Of a stretch of 64,000 bases of DNA, positions 42,525 to 52,448 are shown piece after piece. This DNA comes from Solibacillus silvestris (GTDB taxonomy: Bacteria > Bacillota > Bacilli > Bacillales_A > Planococcaceae): assembly GCA_001586195.1 (NCBI GenBank), contig CP014609.1, positions 3,132,501 to 3,196,500 on the forward strand, in the 5' to 3' direction. The translations under genes were made by a program, and so were the position numbers. Position 1 is the first letter of the stretch, and each line of letters begins with the position of its first letter. The notes beneath the pieces are model-generated. The model did no database searches. It was not told the DNA's origin and saw only the letters and a program-made list of their open reading frames with translations.

Positions 42525-43367
42525 CTACCGTTTTTTCAACTTTTTCTTTTTTGATTTTACAGGCTTTGGTATTATATCTATAAATTCCGATTTTTCTTTA
42601 TGTGCAGTTGTTTTATTACCGCTTTCGAAAATGTTCGTGAGCTTTAATCCGCGCTTTGTAACTTCTTTTTCTATATGGGTAACTACTTCTTTAAGTACTT
42701 GAACACGTGCATAGTTTTTGTCGTTCCCCGGAATTAAGTGCCAAGGAGCGTTTTCCGAATCAGTTTTTTCAAACATTTCATCGGCTGCCTCACAATATAA
42801 ATTAAATTTATCACGGTTCCGCCAATCTTCAGCCGTCAATTTCCATGATTTATATGGATCGGCTGCTCTTTCATTAAAACGTTTAAGCTGTTCATCCGAA
42901 TCGATATGGATCCAAAATTTAATCATTATATAATCTTCATCTGTCAATTGCTTCTCAAAACTATTTATTTCTTCATAAGCACGCTTCCATTCTGCTTCTT
43001 CAGCAAAACCCTCTATACGCTCCACCAGCACCCGACCATACCAAGAGCGATCAAAAATCGCAATCTGACCATGCTGCGGCAACTTTCTCCAAAAGCGTTG
43101 CATATAATGATAGCGCATCTCATGGGGCTGTGGGGCAGAAATTGGCCATACCAATAACCCACGCGGATCGATACGCTCTGTTAAACGCTTAATCGCGCCC
43201 CCTTTTCCTGCTGCATCCATTCCTTCGAATGCAATAATAAGGCCAATTTTATTATTAAATAAAAATTGCTGGGCATTTAGCATTTCATATTGCAAAGCTT
43301 TCAATTGTTTCTTATAGATTTCCTTCTCCAGTTTTTGCGACAAATCCACATCTTGTAGCTTTTTCAA
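42525..43367 (-). CDS. polyphosphate kinase 2 family protein
   Basis: PPK2-type phosphotransferase of 280 aa using polyphosphate to phosphorylate nucleotides (or the reverse). Walker A FEGMDAAGKGG, Walker B IAIFDRSWYG and lid segment YGRVLVERIEG are intact; single-domain. A Lys-rich tail (KSKKKKLKKR) ends the protein, suited to binding polyphosphate. TTG start with GGGGAGG 9 nt upstream. NMP- versus NDP-kinase type cannot be settled by eye. Confidence 0.9.
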   Translation of the reverse strand: MKKLQDVDLSQKLEKEIYKKQLKALQYEMLNAQQFLFNNKIGLIIAFEGMDAAGKGGAIKRLTERIDPRGLLVWPISAPQPHEMRYHYMQRFWRKLPQHGQIAIFDRSWYGRVLVERIEGFAEEAEWKRAYEEINSFEKQLTDEDYIMIKFWIHIDSDEQLKRFNERAADPYKSWKLTAEDWRNRDKFNLYCEAADEMFEKTDSENAPWHLIPGNDKNYARVQVLKEVVTHIEKEVTKRGLKLTNIFESGNKTTAHKEKSEFIDIIPKPVKSKKKKLKKR

Positions 43368-43495
43368 ATAGTGCTGCCTCCCCTATTCCATTTATTATGT
43401 ATATTTTACTCGAAAGTGTATGGAATTGGTAATTGTTGCGGTTATTTATTTGAATCATTTGATTATTTTATGTTGGCATCCTGTTTTAATAGAAC

Positions 43496-43532
43496 AAAAA
43501 AACGCGGGCGCACTTATATATGCACCCACGGT
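43496..43532 (-). terminator. terminator of map
   Basis: Minus strand CGTGGGTGCA pairs with TGCGCCCGCG (two G-U) around a short loop, then seven T. Confidence 0.8.
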
Positions 43533-43538
43533 TATAAT

Positions 43539-44360
<822 letters not shown>

Positions 44361-44481
44361 TCAAGGATTTTAAAATTATTTGGATTTATGATCAAATTAA
44401 TACGACATTGTACAATAGAAATTAGAAAAAGCTTGCAACGGGAAAATAATCCCTTACTGCAAGCTTTGAGTTTTCAATTCA

Positions 44482-45048
44482 TTATGGTGTTTGTGCTTTT
44501 TGGAGTAAACGGGGTGCAGATGTGAATAATATAACTGCAATAACCGCTGTAATTATTGTTGCAGGTACCATATAAGTACTGTTATAAATTATTGAGTAGA
44601 TCCACACATTATCATCGCCTGCGTACTCTTTAAAGAACACGACACCTGCGAGCAAGTGCGAAACAAATCTTAAAGCTCCGCCTATTAGAGCTCCTATTAC
44701 GATATAAATTGCCATTTTTAGTTTATTGAGTGATTGTGTTGCCTGTAATAATGGCTTTCTTACAATTGCCGCTAACCCTACTACTGTAAAGGCAAGACCG
44801 TAATCTAAAATCGCCTGAAGCCAGTGTACTATGTAAGCGCCGAACATCATTTGCATAACGCCGATCAGCAAGCCAGTTGCAAGTCCTGCTGTTAGCCCCC
44901 AACGAATGGCCATTAACATAATCGGTACCATAACAAAGCTGATTGACCCGCCCTGTGCCCACATTTTAAAAGATACTTGGTCCAATACAAGTCCGATGGC
45001 AGCAAATATCGCTATCTCCACCATCATCAATAATTTTTTTCTGTCCAT
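44482..45048 (-). CDS. thiT: thiamine-specific ECF transporter subunit ThiT
   Basis: S-component of an energy-coupling-factor importer, 188 aa, six membrane helices. The conserved thiamine-site region includes WAQGGSIS near residue 30 and the GxLRFxxH-like segment GGALRFVSHLLAG. It works with a shared EcfAA'T module not in this window. AAAGGGG lies 7 nt before ATG 45048. A TPP riboswitch with terminator precedes it, confirming the substrate. Confidence 0.95.
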   Translation of the reverse strand: MDRKKLLMMVEIAIFAAIGLVLDQVSFKMWAQGGSISFVMVPIMLMAIRWGLTAGLATGLLIGVMQMMFGAYIVHWLQAILDYGLAFTVVGLAAIVRKPLLQATQSLNKLKMAIYIVIGALIGGALRFVSHLLAGVVFFKEYAGDDNVWIYSIIYNSTYMVPATIITAVIAVILFTSAPRLLQKAQTP

Positions 45049-45133
45049 AACAATTCCCCTTTCTTTTATCCGATGTAACAAAAGTGAAGAGGGATAGAAT
45101 GGAACTTTTACTTCTTCTAGGTATTTAGAAAAA

Positions 45134-45173
45134 GCAAAAAACGATAATCAGGACAAAAGCCTGACTATCGTTT
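45134..45173 (-). terminator. riboswitch-controlled terminator of thiT
   Basis: Minus strand AACGATAGTCAGG pairs with CCTGATTATCGTT followed by a T run, immediately downstream of the TPP aptamer. Confidence 0.85.
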
Positions 45174-45190
45174 GAACAGTCGGATTCTAT

Positions 45191-45282
45191 CCACATCCCT
45201 ACGCAAGTGCTAACTTACAGGTTCAAAGAGTCAGTGCAATCCCGTGCACAATCTCAGCCGACTTTCTCGGCACCCCTTGTGG
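45191..45282 (-). ncRNA. TPP riboswitch (THI element)
   Basis: Read on the minus strand: P1 strand CCACA (45278-45282) closes with TGTGG (45191-45195); GGGGTGC, the invariant CTGAGA loop, the ACCTG segment and the GTTAGCACTTGCGTAGGGA block are all in order. This is the complete thiamine-pyrophosphate aptamer. A terminator downstream implies transcriptional shut-off when TPP is bound. Confidence 0.96.
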
Positions 45283-45400
45283 TACATCTAAATTTTTATT
45301 GTTTGAACATGCTCATTGTAACGAATATTTCTACAACTTTCAACAGCTATTATTTTGAAACGTACTAGAATTACATATAATAGATACGAAGGAGTGATAA

Positions 45401-45736
45401 ATGATGGATCAATCGAAAGGTTTAAGTGCATTAAGCTATTTGAGCTTTTATTTTGCACCGTTTATTTTACCGGTAATTATATTTATCGTTACAAAAGATG
45501 AAGCCGTTAAAGGCCATTCTAAAAAAGCTTTTATTTCTCAACTTATTCCAATACTGTTAGGGATTTTGTACATGATTTACTTTTTCACTTCCGTTCTTTC
45601 CTGGAATAACACTTTGACAGTGAGCGTGCAGGATTTCTTTATTAGTTCACATTTTATCGGATTTATTCTTTTAGTCCTTATTACGTTTATTCTGGCGATT
45701 TGGAATCTAGTCCAAGCGATTAAAGTTTTACGTTAA
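45401..45736 (+). CDS. DUF4870 domain small membrane protein
   Basis: 111 residues, three membrane helices, with the DUF4870-like pattern LSYLSFYFAPFILPVIIFIV, a polar segment with KGHSKKAF, then two helices. Function unknown. AAGGAG lies 7 nt before tandem ATG codons; either can be used. Confidence 0.8.
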   Translation: MMDQSKGLSALSYLSFYFAPFILPVIIFIVTKDEAVKGHSKKAFISQLIPILLGILYMIYFFTSVLSWNNTLTVSVQDFFISSHFIGFILLVLITFILAIWNLVQAIKVLR

Positions 45737-45803
45737 TGTTTATGATAGCTCCTTCTTTGGGTATATTTTTTATACGAAATGTATTCGTTAAGGAGTGTAT
45801 ATC

Positions 45804-45932
45804 ATGAAATTAAATAAACTCATTAAAACCGCAATTAAATATGGACCGATCGTGTACCCGATCATTAAAAAAATGATGGATAAAAAATCTGCACCCCAAC
45901 CAGCAACTACACGACGAACGCCAAAACGTTAA
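45804..45932 (+). CDS. 42-residue basic amphipathic small protein
   Basis: A short gene not usually called: ATG at 45804, 42 codons, TAA at 45930-45932. AAGGAG lies 8 nt upstream. The product is strongly basic: MKLNKLIKTAIKYGPIVYPI, then KKMMDKKS and a Pro/Thr/Arg tail ending RRTPKR. The first 28 residues would form an amphipathic or membrane-surface helix. A strong terminator follows 5 nt after the stop. I do not recognise a family. Confidence 0.65.
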   Translation: MKLNKLIKTAIKYGPIVYPIIKKMMDKKSAPQPATTRRTPKR

Positions 45933-45937
45933 CGCAG

Positions 45938-45980
45938 AAAAACACATTTCGCACTTAAACTCGTGTGAAATGTGTTTTTT
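45938..45980. terminator. bidirectional terminator between the small gene and sbcC
   Basis: AAAACACATTTCGCAC pairs with GTGTGAAATGTGTTTT (one mismatch or wobble) around 8 nt, with A and T runs. Confidence 0.9.
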
Positions 45981-45988
45981 GTTGTCTT

Positions 45989-48900
45989 TTATTTAATAAT
46001 AATTTCCGTTTTACTGTAGCCTTCTTTAAGCTTTTGGACTTGTAAAATGGCAGGCATTGCTGCTTTTAATTCGGCCACATGGGAGATGACGCCGATTAAG
46101 CGGCCTGTTTGCTGAAGATCGATCAAAATATCGATTGCCCGTCTTAACGCCTCCTCATCCAATGTACCGAAGCCTTCATCGATAAACATCGTATCGATAT
46201 GCACACTTCCTTGAACACTTTGAATAACATCGGCCATTCCTAATGCTAATGAAAGTGAGGCATTGAATTTTTCACCGCCGGACAATGTTTTTACATCCCG
46301 CGTTTGTCCTGTATGGCTGTCATATACATCGATACTGAGCCCACTCTGTGCATTTCCTTCTTTACGACCTGTCGATTTTAGGAAGTATTGACCATTTGAT
46401 AGGACACGTAAACGTTCATTTGCCGCATGGGTTACTTTTTCCAAATAACCAATTTGCACAAATCGCTCAAATGAAATTTTCGAATCGTTTTGTCCGCGGA
46501 TTAAATTATAAACATGCTCCACCTGCATCAGTTTCGCTTTATAGCTTTCGATCTGCTGTGCAGATTGGTCAAGTTTTTCGAGGGTTTCCTCACATTGCTC
46601 CACATAGGACTGGGTTAATGTAATTTTAGAATACTGTGCCTCGATTTGCTCATTCAGCTCATGAATCTGTTGCTCACTTGCCGTTAAATCAGCCCGTTCT
46701 TTTCCTTCGAGCAAAGGTTCTTCCTCGGCAATTTGAACAGATAATGTATGAACATTTTGCTTGTAAGCTTCAACTTCATCCTGAATTTGCTGCTGAACAT
46801 TTAATGGCAGTAACGCATTCTTATATGTTTCCAAGTCAAAACTTTCTTGCTGCAATGCTGTATCAAACGCTTTTTGCGCTGAAAGAGTCTCATGCTGTTT
46901 TTCTGTTACAAGGTTTTGTGCATGTAGATGGTTCACTTCACAAGATTTTTCATCTAATTGGATTTTTTGCATTGCCTCCAGTGCACTTTGAATTGCACTT
47001 TTTAAATGGCGGTGTTTTTGCTGCTGGCTGGCCAATTCTTGTGTTACTTCATCCAATGTAGAAAACTGAGGCAATAATGACTGCTCACTTTGCTCAAGCT
47101 TCCCTTTTTCTTGTGCATATTGTTTATCGATATCGACTACATATTGCTGCCCTTTTTCAATACGGCCTTGCAGCACTTCTTTACTTTCAATAAGCTGTGC
47201 CATCGTTTTCTTTTCAGTGATGAGCTGTGCCTGCTGCTGCTTTTGCTTTGTCAATTGCTCAGTCAGTTCGGCCAATTGCTGTTCATAATAATGTAGTTGT
47301 GAAAGATCAACGTTCAGTAACTCTAGAGCACTTCTTTTCTGTTCCAATGCTGCCTTTTCTACATCCAATTTCGAGTTGACCTGGTAAAAGCTTTGCATAG
47401 CACGGTCGCCTTCTTGACGAAGATGTTCCAGTGCATTTTCATCAATGGTAAACGCTTCGCTATTATGAATGGCTGGATGCTCCGTGCTCCCACATACAGG
47501 ACATGCTTCCCCATGATGTAATGAAGCCGCTAGAAACGCTGCCTGATTGCTGCGTATTTGCTGCTCCATATTTTGCAGCTTCTGTTGCGCTCCATCGGCA
47601 ATTTGTTTCTTATCAGCAAGCTGTTTCACTAAAGTTTCTATATTCATTTGTATTGCAGCCACTTCTTTTGCCATTTCAATTTTTCGTGTTAATACAGCAT
47701 GTGCTTCATACGTTTCATGGTACGTCACTGTCGCATCTTCCAGCTCATTTATAATAGCCTGCTGCTGTTGATGTTTTTCTTTTAAAGAAGCTGCTTCCTT
47801 TTGGAGCTTATCAAATAATTGCTTTGCGTTTTTCTGGTTTTCTGCAAGCTTTTCCACCTTTTCCCGCTGCGTATTAATCGATTGATAGATCGGGACAAGC
47901 TGTTCAAGCTGTGAAATTGATTTCGTAAATTCATCCAACAGTGGCTCATGCTGCTTTTGCTCCTGATAGTAATTTGTCGCCTGCAGAAGTTGTGCCTGTG
48001 CACGTTCATAGTCAGCCTTTGCTTTCTGTAAGGAAACTTCCGCTTGTTCAAGCTGCCGTTTTACCTTCTCATATTCACGTTCTAAAGGTTCTATTTGATT
48101 AGCCTTTTTTGCAAGTACAAGTTTCTGTTGTTCTGCTTGTATTTTATCCTTTTGCTGCAGCAATTCATCGAGTCGGGCTTTCCTGATTAAAAACTTTTCA
48201 ATTCGCTCATTTAACAGCCTTTGCTCATTTAATGATTTAACTAACGTTTGTAAATGCGTTTTTGAGGCTGCATATTGCCCTTTTAATGAAGCACATTGCT
48301 CTTCATAAAATTGCTGTTCTGTTTCCAATGCCGTTTTTACTTGATACAGATTAATGACATCATTGTTCAGAGCTGTAAACAGTTCCGATTCTCTGTGCGG
48401 GAGGCGGGACCGAATATCATGAATCGTATTATCCTGCTGCATCCTTGCTTGTTCATAATGCTTTTCAGCAATATTCTTTTTCTCTTTCAGCAGTTCCACC
48501 ATTTTCGTAAAGCGTTCCGTTTTAAAAATTTTTCGGAAAATCTCTTCTTTATGCTTTGATTCCGAAGTGAGGAGCTTTTGAAATTCTCCTTGTGGCAGCA
48601 TGACGATTTGATTGAACTGGGACTGTGTTAAGCCGATCAGTTCTTCAATTTTCGACTGAATGAGCTTCACTTGAAACTTCTCTACAGCGGGCACAATGAC
48701 CCCATCCGTAATTTCAAAAAACTCGCGCTTTGCACTTGCCCCGTCATGACCAAATTTCCGCCAAATACGGTAAAGGCGACCGCGTACTTCAAATTCCAGT
48801 TCGACTTCCGTATCAACTGTTTCATCCGCAAAATCACTGCGCAAAAACAGCGACTTTTCCCGATCCTCACCACTTCCAGAATCATAAAGCGCAAACGTAA

Positions 48901-49042
48901 TCGCATCAAAAATAGTCGTTTTTCCCGCGCCCGTTGCCCCGGAAACGACAAAAATTCCATGTTCATGGAGTTTTGTAAAATCAATGACTTCTTTTTGATG
49001 ATATGGTCCAAATGCTGTCATCGATAATTTTATTGGCTTCAT
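45989..49042 (-). CDS. sbcC: exonuclease subunit SbcC (Rad50-like)
   Basis: ATPase of the SbcCD nuclease that processes hairpins and protein-blocked ends; 1017 aa, normal size. The ATPase head is split between the ends: Walker A GATGAGKTT near residue 36, signature LSGGEKFNASLSLALG and Walker B MFIDEGFGTLD near the carboxy end. Between lie two long Gln-rich coiled coils joined by the zinc hook CPVC. AGGAGG precedes the ATG, 2 nt after the sbcD stop. Confidence 0.96.
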   Translation of the reverse strand: MKPIKLSMTAFGPYHQKEVIDFTKLHEHGIFVVSGATGAGKTTIFDAITFALYDSGSGEDREKSLFLRSDFADETVDTEVELEFEVRGRLYRIWRKFGHDGASAKREFFEITDGVIVPAVEKFQVKLIQSKIEELIGLTQSQFNQIVMLPQGEFQKLLTSESKHKEEIFRKIFKTERFTKMVELLKEKKNIAEKHYEQARMQQDNTIHDIRSRLPHRESELFTALNNDVINLYQVKTALETEQQFYEEQCASLKGQYAASKTHLQTLVKSLNEQRLLNERIEKFLIRKARLDELLQQKDKIQAEQQKLVLAKKANQIEPLEREYEKVKRQLEQAEVSLQKAKADYERAQAQLLQATNYYQEQKQHEPLLDEFTKSISQLEQLVPIYQSINTQREKVEKLAENQKNAKQLFDKLQKEAASLKEKHQQQQAIINELEDATVTYHETYEAHAVLTRKIEMAKEVAAIQMNIETLVKQLADKKQIADGAQQKLQNMEQQIRSNQAAFLAASLHHGEACPVCGSTEHPAIHNSEAFTIDENALEHLRQEGDRAMQSFYQVNSKLDVEKAALEQKRSALELLNVDLSQLHYYEQQLAELTEQLTKQKQQQAQLITEKKTMAQLIESKEVLQGRIEKGQQYVVDIDKQYAQEKGKLEQSEQSLLPQFSTLDEVTQELASQQQKHRHLKSAIQSALEAMQKIQLDEKSCEVNHLHAQNLVTEKQHETLSAQKAFDTALQQESFDLETYKNALLPLNVQQQIQDEVEAYKQNVHTLSVQIAEEEPLLEGKERADLTASEQQIHELNEQIEAQYSKITLTQSYVEQCEETLEKLDQSAQQIESYKAKLMQVEHVYNLIRGQNDSKISFERFVQIGYLEKVTHAANERLRVLSNGQYFLKSTGRKEGNAQSGLSIDVYDSHTGQTRDVKTLSGGEKFNASLSLALGMADVIQSVQGSVHIDTMFIDEGFGTLDEEALRRAIDILIDLQQTGRLIGVISHVAELKAAMPAILQVQKLKEGYSKTEIIIK

Positions 49043-49044
49043 CG

Positions 49045-50208
49045 TTACAGCACCTCCTGTTTTTCACGTTCATTTTCGATTAGCTGCTCTAAAACATCTG
49101 TATAAATCTCTTTTATTTCATCACTTAAAGGCTTGCCTGTCATTTCCGTATAAAATAGCTCAAACAGTTCCGAATCATTCATCTGAACACGGTTCATTGT
49201 TGTCGCATGCTGTTCAAGCTGTTCATACACAACCGTTCGTTCAATATGCAAAGCATTTGGATAAACAGTGCGGACAAGTTCGGCAGCACCTTTTACATAA
49301 TGTTCATCCTGTAATTTTACAAATACATAATCGTCGTTTACTTTATGCTGCAATATATCCTCAAGCATTCCCGTCACGACACGCATATCCCGTACTGGGG
49401 TAAGCATTCTTTTTTCAATCGTCACTGACCCATCTTCATTTAAATCAACAATCAAAAATCCCTTTTTATGTGTCACTTCAGATTCTGAATACTTAAGTGG
49501 TGATCCTGCATATTGGATTTTCTCGTTTGCGACAAAGTGGGCCTGGTGTAAATGGCCTAACGCTGTATAACAGAATGGTTCAAACAACGCTGAACTGATA
49601 CACTCCGTCCCGCCAATCGTCAACTTGCGTTCAGAGTCACTCGTATTCGGTTCCGGCATCCCGTCTTTTGTAATAAAAGCGTGGCCGATAATGATATTAC
49701 GTTTCGTACAGTCCATCGTCTGTTTAATCTGTTCAATGATTTTCGCCATCGCCGCTTCATGAGTTGTAACGGATTGATCGTCAAATACTGCCCGTACAAT
49801 TGAAGGCTCTGCAAATGGAACTAAATAAAAATGAACTTCTCCGTATTCATCGTGCATTATGACCGGATCGATATTCTGTTCTATATGACCAACGATATGT
49901 AACCCGCTCGCCTTCATAAATTCACTGCCAAAATTTAAACGTGTAGCGCTATCATGATTTCCAGCAATTGCTAAAATCGGTGTTTTCTCATCGACTAATA
50001 TTTCTTTCAACGTTTTATTTAATAGTTGGATTGCATCTGTCGGTGGGACAGATCGATCGTACAAATCCCCGGCAATAATGATGACATCCGGCTTTTCTCT
50101 TCTGATTTCTTCGATAAACTGTTCAAGCACAAATTGCTGGTCTCTTGTCATCGATACACCTTGTACTATTTTTCCTAAATGCCAATCTGCTGTATGAAAA
50201 ATTTTCAT
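49045..50208 (-). CDS. sbcD: exonuclease subunit SbcD (Mre11-like)
   Basis: Metallophosphoesterase nuclease partner of SbcC; 387 aa. Phosphoesterase motifs in order: DWHLGK, GDLYDRSVPP, GNHD and GHLH. The carboxy part binds SbcC. First gene of the sbcDC unit. GGAGGCGG lies upstream of the ATG. Confidence 0.96.
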   Translation of the reverse strand: MKIFHTADWHLGKIVQGVSMTRDQQFVLEQFIEEIRREKPDVIIIAGDLYDRSVPPTDAIQLLNKTLKEILVDEKTPILAIAGNHDSATRLNFGSEFMKASGLHIVGHIEQNIDPVIMHDEYGEVHFYLVPFAEPSIVRAVFDDQSVTTHEAAMAKIIEQIKQTMDCTKRNIIIGHAFITKDGMPEPNTSDSERKLTIGGTECISSALFEPFCYTALGHLHQAHFVANEKIQYAGSPLKYSESEVTHKKGFLIVDLNEDGSVTIEKRMLTPVRDMRVVTGMLEDILQHKVNDDYVFVKLQDEHYVKGAAELVRTVYPNALHIERTVVYEQLEQHATTMNRVQMNDSELFELFYTEMTGKPLSDEIKEIYTDVLEQLIENEREKQEVL

Positions 50209-50255
50209 GAATACCGCCTCCTATCTTCTAACTATAAGTGTACATGAGGAAAAAT

Positions 50256-50297
50256 AAAAAAACCACATCGTACGAATATTCGTTCGTACGATGTGGT
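50256..50297 (-). terminator. terminator of the GDSL esterase gene
   Basis: ACCACATCGTACGAA pairs perfectly with TTCGTACGATGTGGT (15 pairs), followed by seven T on the minus strand. Confidence 0.88.
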
Positions 50298-50327
50298 CTC
50301 CTCCAATAAATATTGTCGGAATGCTTT

Positions 50328-51194
50328 TTATACTAAGATTGGGATTGGTCGATCAAGATTATGCAGTGCTATAAATGGTACGTCTTCTACTGCTAACTTA
50401 TTTTGCTGGATCCTCAGCATTTCTTCAAATGTTTTCGGATTTGGTGCTGGCATTGCATCGATTGGCAATATAAGTGCCTCATTACCGCTATAACTTTTCA
50501 GCATTTCATTAGCCATAATACGGTACCCAAGCTGGTTTGGATGCACATCCGCCACATTCGGCAAATATGTTGAACGCTGCTGGTCAAATGTTTCATAAAC
50601 ATCTACAAATATATGGCCTGCCGCTTCTGTTTCCTGCTTTAATATCGTATTTAAAAGCTGCACCGCTTCTACTGCTCCGTCTACCTGTTCTTTATGAACA
50701 CTTACATAAGGGAAATAATAGCCAAGTACATATACTGTCGCTTTCGGGGCCTTTTCGTTAATTATTGAAAGCAGCTCTCTCATCTGATTCCTTACTTCAT
50801 TTAAAGCGAAATTGGCGTTAAGCTGACTAAATGCGAGTGTTCCCTGTTGAGGGTTATGTGTAATGAGCGGCAGTAAATTATTCGCTCCGGCTGACAGTGT
50901 GATCAATGTTGCTTCACTTAGTAATGGTGCTGCCTTTTCGGACTGAACTGTTTCAATTACATTTCCAACACGGTATCCCGGGAAAGTAAGCTCTTTTGAA
51001 AAATGTGCGAGCTTGCCATGTCGCTCTAGCTGCAAAGCAATGTAATCCGTATATCCTGCATCAATTTGACTGTAAGGTGTTTGCCCTGCTGCCAAAGAGT
51101 CGCCAAGTGCAATATAAACTTCTCGTTCATTGGCTAATGCTCCCGTTGGAAACAGGACAATACAAAAAATAATAATCCCTATTATTTTTCGCAT
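50328..51194 (-). CDS. secreted SGNH/GDSL-type esterase or lipase
   Basis: 288 residues with a signal peptide (about 1-21, cut near ALANE). SGNH blocks: catalytic Ser in ALGDSLAAGQ, Gly in block II, Asn in SAGANNLL, and the Asp-His pair in DVHPNQLGYR. Substrate unknown; cell-envelope lipid or acetyl esters are plausible. GTGGGGTGA precedes the ATG. Single-gene unit ending in a strong terminator. Confidence 0.88.
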   Translation of the reverse strand: MRKIIGIIIFCIVLFPTGALANEREVYIALGDSLAAGQTPYSQIDAGYTDYIALQLERHGKLAHFSKELTFPGYRVGNVIETVQSEKAAPLLSEATLITLSAGANNLLPLITHNPQQGTLAFSQLNANFALNEVRNQMRELLSIINEKAPKATVYVLGYYFPYVSVHKEQVDGAVEAVQLLNTILKQETEAAGHIFVDVYETFDQQRSTYLPNVADVHPNQLGYRIMANEMLKSYSGNEALILPIDAMPAPNPKTFEEMLRIQQNKLAVEDVPFIALHNLDRPIPILV

Positions 51195-51215
51195 TTATTC
51201 ACCCCACTTCTTTTG

Positions 51216-52445
51216 TTAGAATGCCCAATTACCTTTTCTGAAAATCGGTTCTGTTGTGCCATCTGCCAGAATCCCGTCAATATCCATTTCCGCACTGCCG
51301 ATCATGAAATCTTCATGTGTAATCGACGTATTAATGCCCAGTGCTTCCAGTTGGCCCTTTTCAAGTTCCTTGCCACCTTCATAGCACGTCGGATATGCTT
51401 CTCCGATTGCTAAATGGTTAGAGGCATTTTCATCGAATAATGTGTTGTAATATAAAATATTAGATGAAGAAATAGGTGACTCATGCGGTACTAATGCAAC
51501 TTCTCCCAAATATGAAGAACCTTCATCGGAAGCAACTAGCTGCTTTAATAAGTCCTGACCTACTTTTGCCTCAACATTAACGATTTTACCCTTTTCAAAT
51601 GTCAGCTTAAAATCATCAATAATATTCCCTTTATAAACGAGCGGTTTCGTATTGGATACATAGCCGTTTACACCATATTTTGCAGGCAGCGTAAAGACTT
51701 CTTCTGTCGGCATATTCGCGATGAATGTCGTGCCATCAGGTGCTTCGCTGCTTCCGCTTTTCCACAAATGTTTTTCCGGTAGTTCAATCGTCAAGTCTGT
51801 ACCAGGAGCCGTGTAGTGAAGCTTCGCATACTTTTTCTTGTTCAGCTGATCTGCACGTGCGTGTAAGTTTTCAATATGAGTTTGCCAGTTTCCTACTGCA
51901 TCCCCTTCACCAATACGTACTGTTTTGAAAATAGCATCCCATAGTGCAGGAACCTGCTCCTTTTCCGGTAAATCAGGGAATACTTTTGCCGCCCATTTCG
52001 GCGAAGGAACAGCAATAATTGACCAGGCGATATCATCATTCATAACAGCTTTACGGTAATTAACTAATGCCGTACCTGCTGCTTTTTGCTGTGCTCCGAT
52101 CTTTTCTGAATCAATACCTGCCAGTAAATCAGGATTTTCCGCATCGATCCAAAGAAGTGCACCTTTACGTTCAATTAATTCTTCACGTTGTGCGACAACC
52201 CATTTCGGGAAATTAGCTGTTTCTTCCACCGTAACATTCTCATAATAAGCACGTTCAAAGCTGGCATCAGTTAAATTAACATGAACACGGCTTGCGCCTG
52301 CTTCATATGCTTTTTTAACGACAATACGTGTAAAGTCCAGCGTATCCGTAGAAGTGTTAATTAATAAATATTGTCCTTTTTGAATATTTACTCCGATTCG
52401 AACGGCTAAATCTGCAAATTGCTCTAACTTCTCTTGGAATGTCAT
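51216..52445 (-). CDS. M29 family aminopeptidase, paralogue 2
   Basis: 409 aa, same family and metal-site segments as the gene at 39512-40747 (MPTEEVFT, ASDEGSSYLGEVALVP, LFDENASNHLAIG). The pair are clearly paralogues sharing most of the carboxy half; differences cluster in the amino half, which may shift substrate range. AAGGAG precedes the ATG, 3 nt after the helicase stop, so it is probably co-transcribed with the helicase. Confidence 0.93.
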   Translation of the reverse strand: MTFQEKLEQFADLAVRIGVNIQKGQYLLINTSTDTLDFTRIVVKKAYEAGASRVHVNLTDASFERAYYENVTVEETANFPKWVVAQREELIERKGALLWIDAENPDLLAGIDSEKIGAQQKAAGTALVNYRKAVMNDDIAWSIIAVPSPKWAAKVFPDLPEKEQVPALWDAIFKTVRIGEGDAVGNWQTHIENLHARADQLNKKKYAKLHYTAPGTDLTIELPEKHLWKSGSSEAPDGTTFIANMPTEEVFTLPAKYGVNGYVSNTKPLVYKGNIIDDFKLTFEKGKIVNVEAKVGQDLLKQLVASDEGSSYLGEVALVPHESPISSSNILYYNTLFDENASNHLAIGEAYPTCYEGGKELEKGQLEALGINTSITHEDFMIGSAEMDIDGILADGTTEPIFRKGNWAF

Positions 52446-52448
52446 GAA

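Noticed and set aside
47782-48051. Lys/Arg-rich frame inside sbcC on the same strand
   Set aside because: Out-of-frame shadow of the sbcC coiled coil; no ribosome site.
50262-50297. Perfect 15-bp inverted repeat as an operator or insertion-element end
   Set aside because: It is followed by a seven-T run in the correct direction after the esterase gene, so an ordinary terminator explains it.
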